Source: Capsicum annuum (taxonomy: Eukaryota; Streptophyta; Magnoliopsida; Solanales; Solanaceae). Taken from it: a DNA stretch of 64,000 bases. Both the position numbers and the translations under genes were made by a program. The notes under the pieces were generated by a model, which worked only from the letters and a program-made list of their open reading frames with translations, ran no database searches and was not told the origin of the DNA. Each line of letters begins with the position of its first letter. The first letter of the stretch is position 1. Shown in pieces: positions 21,355 through 32,980 of this stretch. The DNA is taken from positions 144,894,560 to 144,958,559 of the forward strand of contig NC_061114.1 in the NCBI RefSeq assembly GCF_002878395.1, read 5' to 3'.

Positions 21355-22414
21355 TGATGAGTGGTGACTTTACCACTTATTCGCACTCAGTATTCAGGCA
21401 CATTACCTTGTTTTGAATTAATAAAAGAGACAAAATTGTGATTAAATGCACTAATATCCACACTTTGCAGGTATAGAGTTGATAAGATAAAAAGAGGTGG
21501 ATTGGAGTTGAAAATGATCAAAAGGGAGCAAGAAAGTGCAGTTGAATACTTAACTCATGAACTGGCCTCAGTTACCATGGTCACGGCAGTCAAGTAGAAG
21601 TCAAGAAACCTCAGTTGTGGAAAATAAATGCGGTCGCGTAGCTACGGTCGCGGCCAGAACCGCGCGATCGCAGCTTAGCAGAAGAATGCAGCCCAAGGGC
21701 AAATCTGGAAATGCACGTGGCTGATGGGTTTGATGGGTAAAAACTCCCAACTCTAGAAAGTTCAAAGCCATCTTCAAAAGAAGGGTTTTAGGTGAAATTT
21801 GGGAATCCATATCATCCTTGAAAGAGGGATGTAAAGATAAAATCAATGGTAGACAATTATGTGTGTAGTTTGCTACTCTATCACTGTCTTAGACATAAGG
21901 GTGGTTGTGGAGTTGACTATTCCATGGGTATTATCCTAGAAGTAGGGATGCCTAATTGAAGTTTGGTTACCAATTATTGAACACACCCACTAGGTAATCA
22001 AAAGTATCAATGGGTAAAAATTTGGTGTTTTGTTTAATGACTAGAATCAAAACCTATAACCAAACATACCCACACTTGTTATACTAAAAAGAAGTTGATT
22101 ATTAACATCCACATGTCACTTCCCTTAGTAATACATAATCCCAAGATCCATGCCTAATTGATAAACTCTAATTATTCTTAACACCGAATTTATACAAGGA
22201 AAACCAAAAAAGAAACATTACTGTAGATACCTATCTCCCCCATTTTTATCTTCTTGTAACATTGGTTTGAATTTTACTTGTATCTATTATTTCGAATTAA
22301 CCTGATTTTCACTCACATTATTTCTCGTGGATTAAACCTCGACTCCAAAGTTGGGTAAATATTTTGACGATGATCGCCTTGCACTTAAATTGACATGTAA
22401 GTTGAGCGTTACCA
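21355..22414 (+). repeat. Element H 3' LTR, internally deleted
   Basis: Starts TGATGAGTGGTGACTTTACC and ends GAGCGTTACCA. Collinear with the central LTR except for a loss of about 450 bases at about 21725-21735, where 'atgcacgtggctgatg' runs straight into 'ggtaaaaactcccaac'. The CpG box is best preserved here (21631-21668, with gcggtcgcg, ggtcgcggcc and cgcgcgatcgcag). Confidence 0.82.
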
Positions 22415-22789
22415 CAATCATAAGATCACATCTCAACTATAATCACATAATTTGTAATGCTAAATAATCATTAACGTACCAAATCTATGCATGCCATCGC
22501 CAATATTCAATCAGTGGAATAATAAGCATCATACCATATCTTCCTCTATCCCATACAAGAGAGATGTGTATACAATCATATACGTATTCATAAACTATAA
22601 TTACATCATCTATAATAGTAAAAAATTCTCGGATATTCAATCAATATCATAACATGGCCCTTGGTCCAATAATTTATCAAAAATAATCACAACATCATAA
22701 TCACGTCCTTAGGCCTATACACATATCAAGGAATCATATTAATAATCATATTCATAAGACGTAGCATGCCTCTAATCATCTTACATATA

Positions 22790-23208
22790 GGAGGTATCTC
22801 ACATATAGGCGGCATAATATCAATAAGCATGTAATCATTTTTCACACAAGAGGCAACTCACATATAGGAGGCATAATATAGAGAGACATGTAATCATCTC
22901 TCTCACAAGAGGCATCTTATATCTAGGAGGAATAATATATATAGACATGTAATTGTCTATGGCATATCTTATATCGATAGGTCATACATCATGACTATGA
23001 GAAATATCACTTCTCTATGACAATTTACATATCCAAGAGGAACATCGTCTATATAGGTCCAACAATCATGACTAAAGGAAATAGCAACTCTATAGGCCAA
23101 TCATCAAGTCTAAGACGAAATAGCATCTCAATAGGCCAATCATCAAATCTAAGAGGAAATATCATCTCTATAGGCCACATAACGTATCTAGGAGGAATAT
23201 CATATCTA
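22790..23208 (+). repeat. 59-bp and 39-bp tandem repeats in G LTR
   Basis: Two adjacent short arrays. ggcataatat-anchored units start at 22811, 22870 and 22929 (59-base steps). ataggccaatcatcaa-anchored units start at 23053, 23092, 23131 and 23170 (39-base steps exactly). More decayed counterparts lie in the right LTR near 31490-31640 and 31740-31880. Confidence 0.85.
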
Positions 23209-24360
23209 AATTCCCAATATCACTTTCATAAGGAGTACCATAACCATAACTCAAAAGCCACATTCCAATAACATCAATACAAGTTACCAAGATATGAAGA
23301 AACCTTATTCTAAGGTTTACTATCCTCATCTATGTCTAATGTCTGCACTAAGTCCACAAGACTTAACACAAGATTAGGCCTAAGTGGGCCGAAGGATCCC
23401 ACTTCTAATCCACAATTTCCATAATTTTGCATACTAAGCCCCAAACTAGGCTAAGGCATCTAGTTCATCTTCTAGATCTCAAGTAAGCCGTATTCAATCC
23501 TAAGATAGCAACTTCAACTAGACACAAGGGTACTCAAGTTAACTCTACACAATTTATGGTTGTAAGACTACCACACTAGCCCTATAAGGCTAAATATATA
23601 AATCACGCTTCAAAAGGTAAAACCATATTCCAAACATAACATTATATAAAATCCATTCTATAACTAATCTAAACTAAAAAGGAAAGGAAATAGGATACAA
23701 AAGGGTTATAAACATGCCATCTTATGGGTCTAAAACCCTCATCTAATCCCCAAACATCAATATATCAAGGCCAAGTTATCCTACTCATAATCATTCCTAA
23801 CATCTATATTCATATACAACATATATCACAAATAATCTATGAAGAAAAGTAGATAGAAGCCTATCTCAAGGAAAAAATGCAAAACCTCACTTCATGCATC
23901 ATATGCTCATCTTCACTTTACAATCCTCAAAATGCCATCAAACTATCAAAAGTATAATCTACTCGTCAATACGAGTCTAATGATACCCTATTGCACTATT
24001 GTGCTTTAGGTACAAAAATGACACAAAAACCTCAAGTACATCCCACATATGGTAAACGAGTTTTTGAGACCAACCCAATGTTCACACATGAATAAGATCA
24101 TAACCTTCAAAGAATGGGTGAAAACTAAAAATACTTTTGGCTAAAATCAAGCCCTAAGCTAAATTGGGGTTTTGGGTCCAAATTAAGAAATTCAAGCATG
24201 AATTCTGAAATTCTTACCTTAATCTCGAAGATAATAGCGATATAAGATGATAATTAAGCTCCCAAGTCACCCTTATGACCAATTTTGAGTTATTACACTC
24301 ATTTTGGGGTTTCTAGGTCTGAATGGTGAAGGAGAAATGCCATAAATGCGTCTTAAGGCC

Positions 24361-24368
24361 TTATATAG
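24361..24368 (-). promoter_or_regulatory. TATA-like box of G LTR
   Basis: Minus strand GGCTATATAAGG spans 24370-24359. It lies about 750 bases inside the LTR and just downstream (minus sense) of a CpG-containing stretch at 24388-24445. This is a likely core promoter. Confidence 0.5.
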
Positions 24369-25118
24369 CCCCTACAGCTAAAGTGATGCCTCTATCACGG
24401 TCTTACAGGATACAATCTCTACACTCTTGGCCATGATCGCAGTTGCATCAGATGACAACAAACTGAAAAATAAGTTTCTGACCCTTAAAACTTATCCAAA
24501 ATCCAAAAAACATGATCCAATAGTGAATATTGAGTGTAAACACCATTTCAAATTGATTGGAATCACCAAAAATTTTATCGGAGATCGTTTAGGCAAAAAG
24601 TGGGGCCCTCACCTATAATTTCATCACTTTTCATAAAATCCACTCAATTGACCAAGATAATTTTGGGAGCCTTGGAACCTGAACCAAGGGTCTCCCTAGC
24701 CTAACATCAATGTTCCAAATACGATGGTGAAGTCCAATTTTCAATCTGAGGTTGTTTTGACCAAACGTGGGTCCCATACAAATTCTTTCCAATTTTCAAC
24801 TTTTCGACCAATAAGTTGAAATAAGACCGGGTATATTGTGACTCGAACCAAAGGTCTACCTAGACTAAAATTGATATTTTGGATCTGCTGGCATAATAAA
24901 AATTTAAATCCAAGATTTTTTCATTGAAGTTTTCACCCGATGGCCATTTTGATCAAGCAAAAACTTCTAAACAGGGAATTGGCTCTAAAATCCAAACAAA
25001 CTGCTCGATAATTGAACTATCATTCCCAAAAAGTCATAAATTACTTGGGGAAGCTATAAAGAAGCTCAAATAGTGAATATAAGCATAAATATGGAAAATT
25101 ACCTGAAGGGTCATTACA

Positions 25119-28100
25119 ATATCCACTACTAAAAGGACTTTCCTCCCCGAAAGTCAATGGACAGAAAGAATCTTAAAAGCTTGAAAAAATGAGGCACTGG
25201 CCCTTATATTTCAAGATTGACTTCCCAGATAACCTTAGCGGAGAGAAAACATTTGAAAGAGATTTCCCTACAAGTATCTCTTTTTCAACCAGCACTCTTA
25301 TTCTACTTTGTAAATAGCCAACTCAACCTAACCGCTAACTGGCCTCCAACTGAACTAAAAAGAATGATGCATGTACATTTGAATCACATCAAGCTGATAC
25401 CATCCCAATATCCACATAAATCCTCAAAGTCTTATCCAAACCAAAAGCAAATTGAGGCATGAGACATAAAACCGACACCATTCCAAATATAATGTTCCTT
25501 TACTTTTTTGCACCTGCTATCTACTTTATGCCAGGATAAAAATCACTTGAGTCTCATCCACCCAGTCTTATTACAAAAAAACTCAAAGAACTGAAGCTTA
25601 TCTACTGAAATTCCATAAGGAAAACATGAGAATAATCTCATAAGGCTCTATCTGGGCATACAAATAAAGATAATCACAGAACACAATCCATGCCAATGCT
25701 CTAACTAGTTCAGATGAAAATCAAACTAAAATCTCAAAATTCAAGGTATAATTACTCATTATTGAATATTCCAATGTAGGATCTCTCATCCACAGCGAAT
25801 GAAGACATACTAAATCCAACTCGAGAATATTACTCCCCCAGAATTAATCATCCAAAATTCCCAAAGAAAACTGAAACTCAAGGTCAAAATTAAATTAACC
25901 AATATAGGGCCAATGGGCTATTATCTGAACTCTTATCAACTATAATCCAACAAAGTTTAGAAGACCGAATAGGTAACCACAGAGTACGCTTAATCAGCCT
26001 ATAAATGAAAACTAAAAAAGGACAAGTCTAAAACAAAAATTGCACGCAAGCTCTACAACACTAAGCTGAAATCTCAATACCAAGGATGAACCGCTCAATC
26101 TCAAAGATCTAAATAAAACCTAAAAATGGGTAGGAATTAATTCTCCAAATCTACCATACTTCTGAATCGCCATTCCAAGGATTCAAAATCCAAAACTAGG
26201 CCAATAAGGCTATATCAATGTCAACTATCTCAAATTGACTCTAGTATAAAAATTTGACATATTTGAGTTAAATCATACCAAACCACAGTCAAGACATATC
26301 TAGGGAACAAAATCACCATAGGGATAACAACTGATTGATAACACAAGCAACAAACTCTATATCGACCGGAGGCAATGGAATATAGCCACAAAATAGGAAT
26401 CATGCCAAAAGACAAATAACTGTTTAAAAATGCATATAACCCACTCCATATCCGCTGAAGGACATGAACTATCCAAATATACTGAAAAAATTCCCAAGGC
26501 TAAAAATTACCCTAGAAATGGAAAAAGCTCTAGCAACTAAAAAAAATGCAACTTAAGCTGGAAACTAACCTATCTAATACTCCATCTAGGCAAAGAAATA
26601 GCTACAAACACATATCATCTAGGAGAATCACTCCACCAAGCCTCACTAGGTCGAACAAACATTGAAATCAATATTTCCTGAATACACCCAAGAACAAAAT
26701 TATAGAGGAAGAAATACCATCTCAAAATCAAGGTCAGAGTCGAGACCACCACCAGAGTACCAACAACTTGAGATAAAGAGTTTGTAATTTTCCAACTTAA
26801 GAAATAATCACCGGAAAGGCCACCTGGCTCTAAGTTTAAGACTTTAATAGACAAAGCCATATCACAACGACAAAAGAGTATTCAATATCCACACTAACAA
26901 CAAGGCAATCATCACAAGGGAATGAACCAAACATACTTATGAGGTAGATCCAAAATATCTCAATATCAAATATCAAAATCACTATCGAATGAAGAAGAAG
27001 CCACTAATGAAGAATAAACTCAAAATGGTCCATCTCACTAATGGGTTATACCTAAAATAAAAGCTTTTGCAACCTAGGAGGCAAGTTTAAGAATCTCAAA
27101 CTCAAAAAAAAGCAACATCACTAAATTGCCTACTCAAAAATACAAAAAAACATGGAAGGTAAACTTACCTTCGGTACCATATTACATCCTCAAAATTGAT
27201 CTAATATAGCTAACAAAGAGGGATTGCAATCAACCTTACCGTTCTAGGGGAAAGAAATCATCTAATCGGGCTATATCTACTCATCCTACCAAACAATATC
27301 AAAAGAAAATAAAAGTCTAACAAGATAACATAGTCTATAAAGCTACCTAGAAAAAATTAAATTCATCATGTAACAATCATCAAGTAATATCAATAACCTC
27401 ACATAGTGGTAGCAATGACAACAACAATATCAAATCAACATACTGAATAAGTGGTAACAAAATGAATATCAATATCATATACCACTCAATGGCCACAACA
27501 GGTGTACCAAGATAAATGGGACTCGAACCCAAAATCACTTCCATAGGAAAGACAATCAATATATATCTACTCCATCTACTACTAAAAGAAAAAAATTATG
27601 GAGTAGTAACATAATCATGAATTCAACAATAAGGCACATAATGACCGATTTAAATTCATCAAGGCATACAATCAATAATGGGTATAAAAACCCTAATACA
27701 TATAATAAGAGATAAATGCGAGTAATAAAAAAACTCTAACTATGGTAACATCTGCAGACACATTCCTAATGTGCATAGGGAAAATAAAATAGAATGGGTA
27801 TAAATCAGACCGACTGATTGATTTATCAACAGAGGTGCCAAGCACACCATCTCTAACTGAAGATGTCATATTATCACAAGCTAATCTACTAAGATAAATG
27901 ACTAGAATCTCATGTCAGGGACATACCCTAGACTAGTATTCAGTCTCTTTGCGGCCATAGCAATTCCTGAAGCATCAATATAGAGAGAATAAAAATTGAG
28001 CCAAAATGACTGGCCAACTGACGCTATGAGAAATTCATAAAATTATGTCCAAACTTTCGAAATCATAGCCTGTCTTGGGAACTCTAGGCTGGCTGGAAAT

Positions 28101-28617
28101 ATAAAATAACTCTAGATAATCACCTATCTCATACTAAGGGAATTCTTTAACTAGTGTCTTATCACAACACACCAAACCAAGATCCTAGAATACTTTGAGA
28201 TACTGCCCCCCATAATCTACAATGGTCACAATGGCTCGAAGAATAATACCACACTCTACAAGTTTGATGAGGACTCTTCCTAAATATTTTTTTGGCTTCT
28301 ACTAGAGATCTTTGATATCCATCTCTGACTCTCTAGTCTGTTATTATGCTAAAATTCTAGAAACACTTGTTGAAGTCATGTACGTATTTGTCGACAATAT
28401 TGTATCATTCTTTAGGTATAGAATAGAGTTAAAGAATGTGTTCAAGGTTCATAGGAATGCAGGCACATGATAAGGATTCATGAAGTAAATTTTCCTAAAA
28501 TTTTATAGTAGCCTCCTAACGATAGGTTACGGACGTCTTCGAACTAATCCACAATACTCTACTAACACTTAGCTCTTGTACTAATATACCAATGAAACCT
28601 AATCTCTAATAGTAATT
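25119..28617 (-). other. Element G internal region, no recognisable gag-pol
   Basis: 3.5 kb between the G LTRs. Near the primer site the minus strand has a gypsy-type leader phrase around 28495-28520. Beyond that neither strand shows RT, integrase, protease or gag motifs. The longest minus-strand stretch, 26615-26860 (81 codons, hydrophobic, EPGGLSGDYFLSWK and VVGTLVVVSTLTLILR), sits among others near 26230-27200 that hint at an old coding region. I cannot assign it to a family. A tRNA T-arm-like block lies at 27517-27531. Best described as the filler of a large non-autonomous derivative. Confidence 0.55.
28597..28612 (-). promoter_or_regulatory. Decayed primer-binding site of G
   Basis: On the minus strand the sequence after the LTR end reads ATTACTATTAGAGATTAGG. 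It aligns with the TTGGTATCAGAGCCTAGG of elements A and C and matches the tRNA-iMet site at 8 of 12 positions. Confidence 0.5.
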
Positions 28618-29403
28618 TGTCATAATTCAGCTTCTCAGGTCATGATGACGCCTACCATAACCCACCAGTAGGCAAGCCAACCCATAGTTCGAAATAACTA
28701 GTAATGGACTACTCAATAATATAAGGAAAAGAATGAGGAATATATGAAACAAAGATCAATATATAGAATAATTCCAAAACCTGGTGGTATCAGTACAAGA
28801 GCTTCTAGTATAAAAAAAGTACAAAAGTAAAATATCAAGAGAAATACAATGATATAACTTATCTACGAATACAACTTAGAGACTAATCTAATATATAAGA
28901 GAGTGATAAGTAATGCTTCAAACATCAGGAGCTCACTGTAACTCTATGAACTAGGGCTGATCTGCATGATGCATACATTAATAATGATAACCTATACTAT
29001 GATTCAGAAGCTGTAAAAGTGTAGTATGAGTACCAAACAAATGGCACTCAGTAGGCTACTACCAACTAAGCTCCAAAGATAATACAGATATATACAACAT
29101 ATAAATAAAATGGAAACTACTTCCAAAAGTCAAGAAATAATATGAAAAGTCTATAAGATAATAAGGAACAACTATCCTATTCATGTCCAAGAGTGTAACA
29201 CAATAAGACTAAGGAAGTATCAGGGTGAACTATCAAATTCCAACTACATTCAATATACGTCAATGCTATACCGTATATCCCGGGTCAATATACAAATAAA
29301 GAGAGAAAGAAAGATATCTCGTAATATGTAAGGTGAAGATATGACTATACATTATGAACAATAAAGGATGTGATATGGGGTAACATCATAGCTTCATATA
29401 GCT

Positions 29404-29405
<2 letters not shown>

Positions 29406-29435
<30 letters not shown>
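29406..29435. repeat. AT dinucleotide microsatellite
   Basis: Thirty bases of uninterrupted (AT)n inside the G right LTR. It is absent from the left copy, which lacks this segment. Confidence 0.95.
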
Positions 29436-29438
<3 letters not shown>

Positions 29439-29965
29439 CATGAAGTCATCTCACAGCATAACCTATATCATTATATTCTCATTTTAAAACCTCATTATAA
29501 TCCTACTAAGATTTAAATACTATCATACTCGGGTTTCCCAATCAACATGACTAGATATGAAATAATCGTACTTAATAATGCAAACATAAGATAGGAGAGG
29601 TTGAAGATGTACCTCAAATATGGATATCAGATCAATGACCACTCTGCCATAAACTAGCGATAATAATAATCATAGTAATAATAATAACAATATCAATAAC
29701 AATACGAATACTTGGCTACTCTAGACAAACAAATACCTAACCGAGCCTATGCATACCCCCACTACCCAAGGCTCAAAATATTCATCAACATACGATAACA
29801 CAAGGCATATTATTCACCTATATATATGCAACCATCCCATACAAGTTGATAAATATAGGTGCATACTAGTGATGGGCGATGCGCATGTAGGAATGAATGT
29901 GAACTACACAATCAATATCATAACTTATCATAACTATCTTTATTAGGACTATCATCATCATAATT

Positions 29966-30605
29966 AACTTCCGTCCTTACCGTGTATCAACACATCATCA
30001 ATTGTATCCTCCGGCCTTGTCGGATACCAACATATCATCAATATGTCCTCTGGCTTTTTTGAGTATCAACATAGCATCAATGTATTTTCAAACCTTTCCG
30101 GGTATCAACATATCATCAATTTATCCTCTGACCTTGCCTAGTATCAAATCATCATAATAGTATCCCCAGGCCTTATCGAGTATCAATATTATCATACTAG
30201 TATTCTCCCTCCTTATCAAATATCAATATCATCCTAGTAGTTTTCTCTGTCTATTTTGGGTATTAATATCATCACAATAGTATTCTCCTACTTTGTCAGG
30301 TATCAATTTTATCACAATAGTATCTTTCGGCTTTGTCGGGTATCAACATCATCATAATAGTATCCTCAAGCCTTGCCGAGTATCACTATTATCACACTAG
30401 TATCCTCCATCATTACCCAATATCAATATCATCCCAATAGTATCTTCCATCCATATCGAGTTTTAATATTATAGTATCCTCTTACTTTGTGGGGTATCAA
30501 TTTTATCACAATAGTATCCTCAGTCTTGTTGGGTATCAATATCATCATAATAGTATCCTCCGACTTTGTAGGGTATCAATATCATCATAATAGTCATTGC
30601 CAAAT
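29966..30605 (+). repeat. 39-40-bp minisatellite, ~16 copies, in G LTR
   Basis: Units anchored on TATCCTCC start near 30005, 30044, 30083, 30122, 30161, 30201, 30241, 30281, 30321, 30361, 30401, 30441, 30475, 30515 and 30554. The left half steps by 39, the right half by 40, with one 34-base unit. The unit is roughly TATCCTCCGGCCTTGTCGGG followed by tatcaatatcatcataatag. The change from 39 to 40 indicates two sub-arrays of different ancestry. Confidence 0.92.
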
Positions 30606-32007
30606 AATATGCACTAAAATATTCATATACATAAACATATTACCAAAAAAGTTCTATCTAATCAATACTTCCCAACTACTCATTATTAGCTAACAAACAC
30701 TTATTATTATAAAATCACTAGTTTTCTAGTCATTGCATAACCTCTAGTTATTAGCCTAAATATTATAGTTCACATAATCCTTATTCATGAGATAGTAACT
30801 AACCACTATTTATTTAATAGCCAACATCTTACATCTAGTTGAGGTTCATCACTAGAACAAAACTGCCATTTGTCCACCATTCATTATTATCAACTAATTA
30901 TCCTACATTTATTAACCATTACCGGACAACACATTACTACTTTTTATCTAACCATCTATTATTAAATAATATCATTTATTAACTAACCATCATTAGCTAT
31001 CATGTTTTAGCTAAGCAAGATTCATTAACTAATACATAAGATTCCTAGCCATCAAGTGCTATAGTCCCCTAATAGATAACTAGTTACCGTATGGATTAAC
31101 CATTTAACTAGAAGAGCAGTATAAGATCACATCTCAGCTATAATCATATCATTTATTACGATAAATAATCATGACCGTGCCAAATTTATGCATGCCATCA
31201 CCAGTATTAAATTAGTGGAATAATAAGCATCATACCTCATCTTCCTCCATCCCATCCTGGAGAGATGTGTATACAAACATATACATATTCATATTTATAA
31301 ACTGTAATCACATCATCTATAATGATAAATACTTCTCGACTATTCAATCAATATCATAACACAGCCCTTGGTCCATTAATTTATCCAAAATAATAACAAT
31401 ATCATAATTATATCCTTAGGCCCATTAAACATATCAAGGACTCATATCAATAATCATATTTATAAGCCATAATATATCTCTAATCATCTCACATATCAGA
31501 GGCATAATATCAATAAGCATGTAATCATCTCTTACACAAGATATATCTCACATATAGAAGGTATAATATAGATTGATATATAATCATCCCTCACACAAGA
31601 GGCATCTCACATCTAGGAGGCATAATCTATATAGATATGTAATCGTCTATAGGATATCTTATATCAATAGGTCATACATCATGGCTATGAAGAATATCAC
31701 TTCTCTAGGCTAATTTACATATCCAAGAGGAACATCGTCTATATAGTTCCAATAATCATGACTTAAGGAAATAGCAACTCTATAGGCCAACATTAAGTCT
31801 AAGAGAAAGTAGCATCATTTTAAGACAATAATCAAGTCTAAGTAAAAATAACATCTCTATAGGCCATATAACTTATCTAGGAGGAATATCATCTCTAAAT
31901 TCCCAATATCACTTCCACAAGGAGTACCATAACTAAAAATCAAAAGCCATAATCCCAGACCATCTATAAAAGTTACCAAGTTATGAATAAACATTATTTA
32001 AAGGTTT

Positions 32008-32870
32008 TGTTCTGTTCTTATTACTGACATTTATTTTAGAAAGGTTTGTTTACTCAGGTGAATCTTACCATCATTTTTTACCTTCAAATAGCAGGAGAAG
32101 TAGAGGATACTATTTATACTTTGGAGGGTATGCTAAGGTCTTATATGATTGAATTTAAAGGTAGTTAGGTAGACCATTTGCCTCTTACTGATTTTGCTTA
32201 TAATAATAGTTACCATTCTAGCATCCAAATGGCTCTTTTTAAGGCTCTTTATGATAGGAGGTTAGGTCTCATATTGGGTTGTTTGATATAGGCAATACCA
32301 AGTTGTTTGGCCTTAACTTGGGTTAGTAAGATATGTAGAAGGTCAAAGTGATGAGATAAAAACTTACACTGCTCAGAGTTATCAAAAGTCTTATGTGGAT
32401 ATGAGGGAAAGAAAGTTAGACTTTGATGTAAGTGATTGGGTGGTCTTGAAGGTTTCTCCTATAAAAGGACTCATGGATTTTGGAATAAGGAAATCTCGAT
32501 CCCCATGACATTGGTCTATATCATATTGTATTTGGAATTAGGGATGTTGCATATGAGTTAGATTTACCAGTAAGGTTTTCCCTTATTTATCCTATTTTCT
32601 ATATGTCTATGCTGAAAAAGTCTGTGGGTACTCTTATTTGATAGTGCCTATTGAGGATGTTGGTGTTATGGATTTTATGTCTCATGAAGAGGTTCTGGTT
32701 GATATATTGTAAAGGCAAGTTTGTAGATTGAGGACTAAGTATGTAGCCTCAGTGAAGGTTCATTGGAGAAATCAAAAGGTGGAAAAGCCTATATGGGAAG
32801 CTGAGGAAGATATGAAAGCCAAGTACCCATTCTTGTTCCCCGTGTTAGGTGAAAATTCCCAAGGAATGAG
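32008..32870 (+). pseudogene. Element B integrase end and chromodomain
   Basis: B resumes within the integrase core (AGEVED, TIYTLEGMLRSYMIEF near 32095-32160, then ADFAYNNSYHSSIQMA-like). The C-terminal GDW/GPY part at 32400-32560 is broken, and the run to HPVFHVSML is decayed (about 32560-32620). An open chromodomain stretch starts near 32728 with RTKYVASVKVHWRNQK, EKPIWEAEEDMKAKYP and FLFPV. The integrase N-terminus, most of the DDE core and all of RNase H are missing between 14715 and here, which matches a deletion at the G/B edge. Confidence 0.82.
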
Positions 32871-32980
32871 TTACATTTCCCTTTTGAATTTTTCATTTGG
32901 TTCTAACGTATTCTTGTTGTTATCATGCTAAAAAGATCGTAACTCCTCATTTGGGGATGAATGATCCTAAGGTAGGATAA
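32871..32980 (+). other. Element B 3' untranslated end and polypurine tract
   Basis: Short non-coding tail. It carries the phrase ctcatttggggatgaatgatcc found before the 3' LTR of many Tekay-type elements. AAGGTAGGATAA (32969-32980) then abuts the LTR start and would be the plus-strand primer. Confidence 0.7.

Larger units (their letters stand above)
15544..22414 (+). mobile_element. Element H: Athila/Tat-like non-autonomous element with three LTR-derived parts
   Basis: A tRNA-Asp-type primer site at 18085 and LTRs opening TGATGAGTGGTGACTTTACC indicate the Athila/Tat branch of Ty3/gypsy. The order is: LTR start fragment plus element 3' region (15544-16560), full LTR (16561-18079), primer site, orphan ORF remnant, non-coding middle, the same 3' region again (about 20505-21354) and a deleted 3' LTR (21355-22414). 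No RT or integrase is visible, so it needed another element's enzymes. Insertion is in the G LTR. A possible decayed duplication is GAGTC (15539-15543) against CAATC (22415-22419). Confidence 0.75.
22420..25118 (-). repeat. Element G left (3') LTR, segment 2
   Basis: Continues the G LTR beyond H: 22420-23310 matches about 31127-32007 of the right copy. From there to 25118 only this copy survives. The minus-strand LTR start is read at 25118, where TGTAATGACCCTT begins after a purine-rich stretch (ggggaggaaag on the minus strand, about 25143-25153). With its TATA site at 24361 and no gene, this is U3 plus a very long transcribed part. Combining both copies, an undamaged LTR would be about 5 kb. 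Confidence 0.68.
14716..32007 (-). mobile_element. Element G: minus-strand non-autonomous LTR element with very long LTRs
   Basis: Two reverse-oriented LTR copies (14716-15543 plus 22420-25118 on the left, 28618 to about 32007 on the right) flank about 3.5 kb without recognisable gag or pol, so it resembles a LARD-type derivative. The right (5') LTR is followed, on the minus strand, by a decayed tRNA-iMet primer site and a gypsy-like leader phrase (aggaggctactata), so its origin is Ty3/gypsy. The left LTR is split by element H. The right LTR lacks the outer part present in the left copy, and the left lacks about 1.7 kb present in the right. G sits in the RNase H of element B. Confidence 0.72.
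28618..32007 (-). repeat. Element G right (5') LTR, truncated
   Basis: 3.4 kb copy. Its inner end, TGTCATAATT (plus strand, 28618), is the LTR terminus next to the primer site. It contains about 1.7 kb absent from the left copy (28990-30650), with a dinucleotide AT run, trinucleotide ataat runs and the 40-bp array. Homology with the left copy stops near 32007, about 1.8 kb short of a full LTR. B sequence starts at once, so a deletion took the LTR's outer part together with B's missing RNase H and integrase sequence. Confidence 0.75.

Noticed and set aside
24200..25118. Independent solo LTR rather than part of G
   Set aside because: Possible, but the LTR-type start, TATA site and continuous order into sequence shared with the right G LTR make a single LTR the simpler reading; kept with lowered confidence.
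27400..27650. Functional tRNA gene on the minus strand
   Set aside because: Only the T-arm block is convincing; no acceptor stem, D-arm or anticodon arm could be paired.
29950..30610. 40-bp repeats as a CRISPR array
   Set aside because: Units are contiguous diverged repeats without unique spacers, inside a plant LTR; no cas genes.
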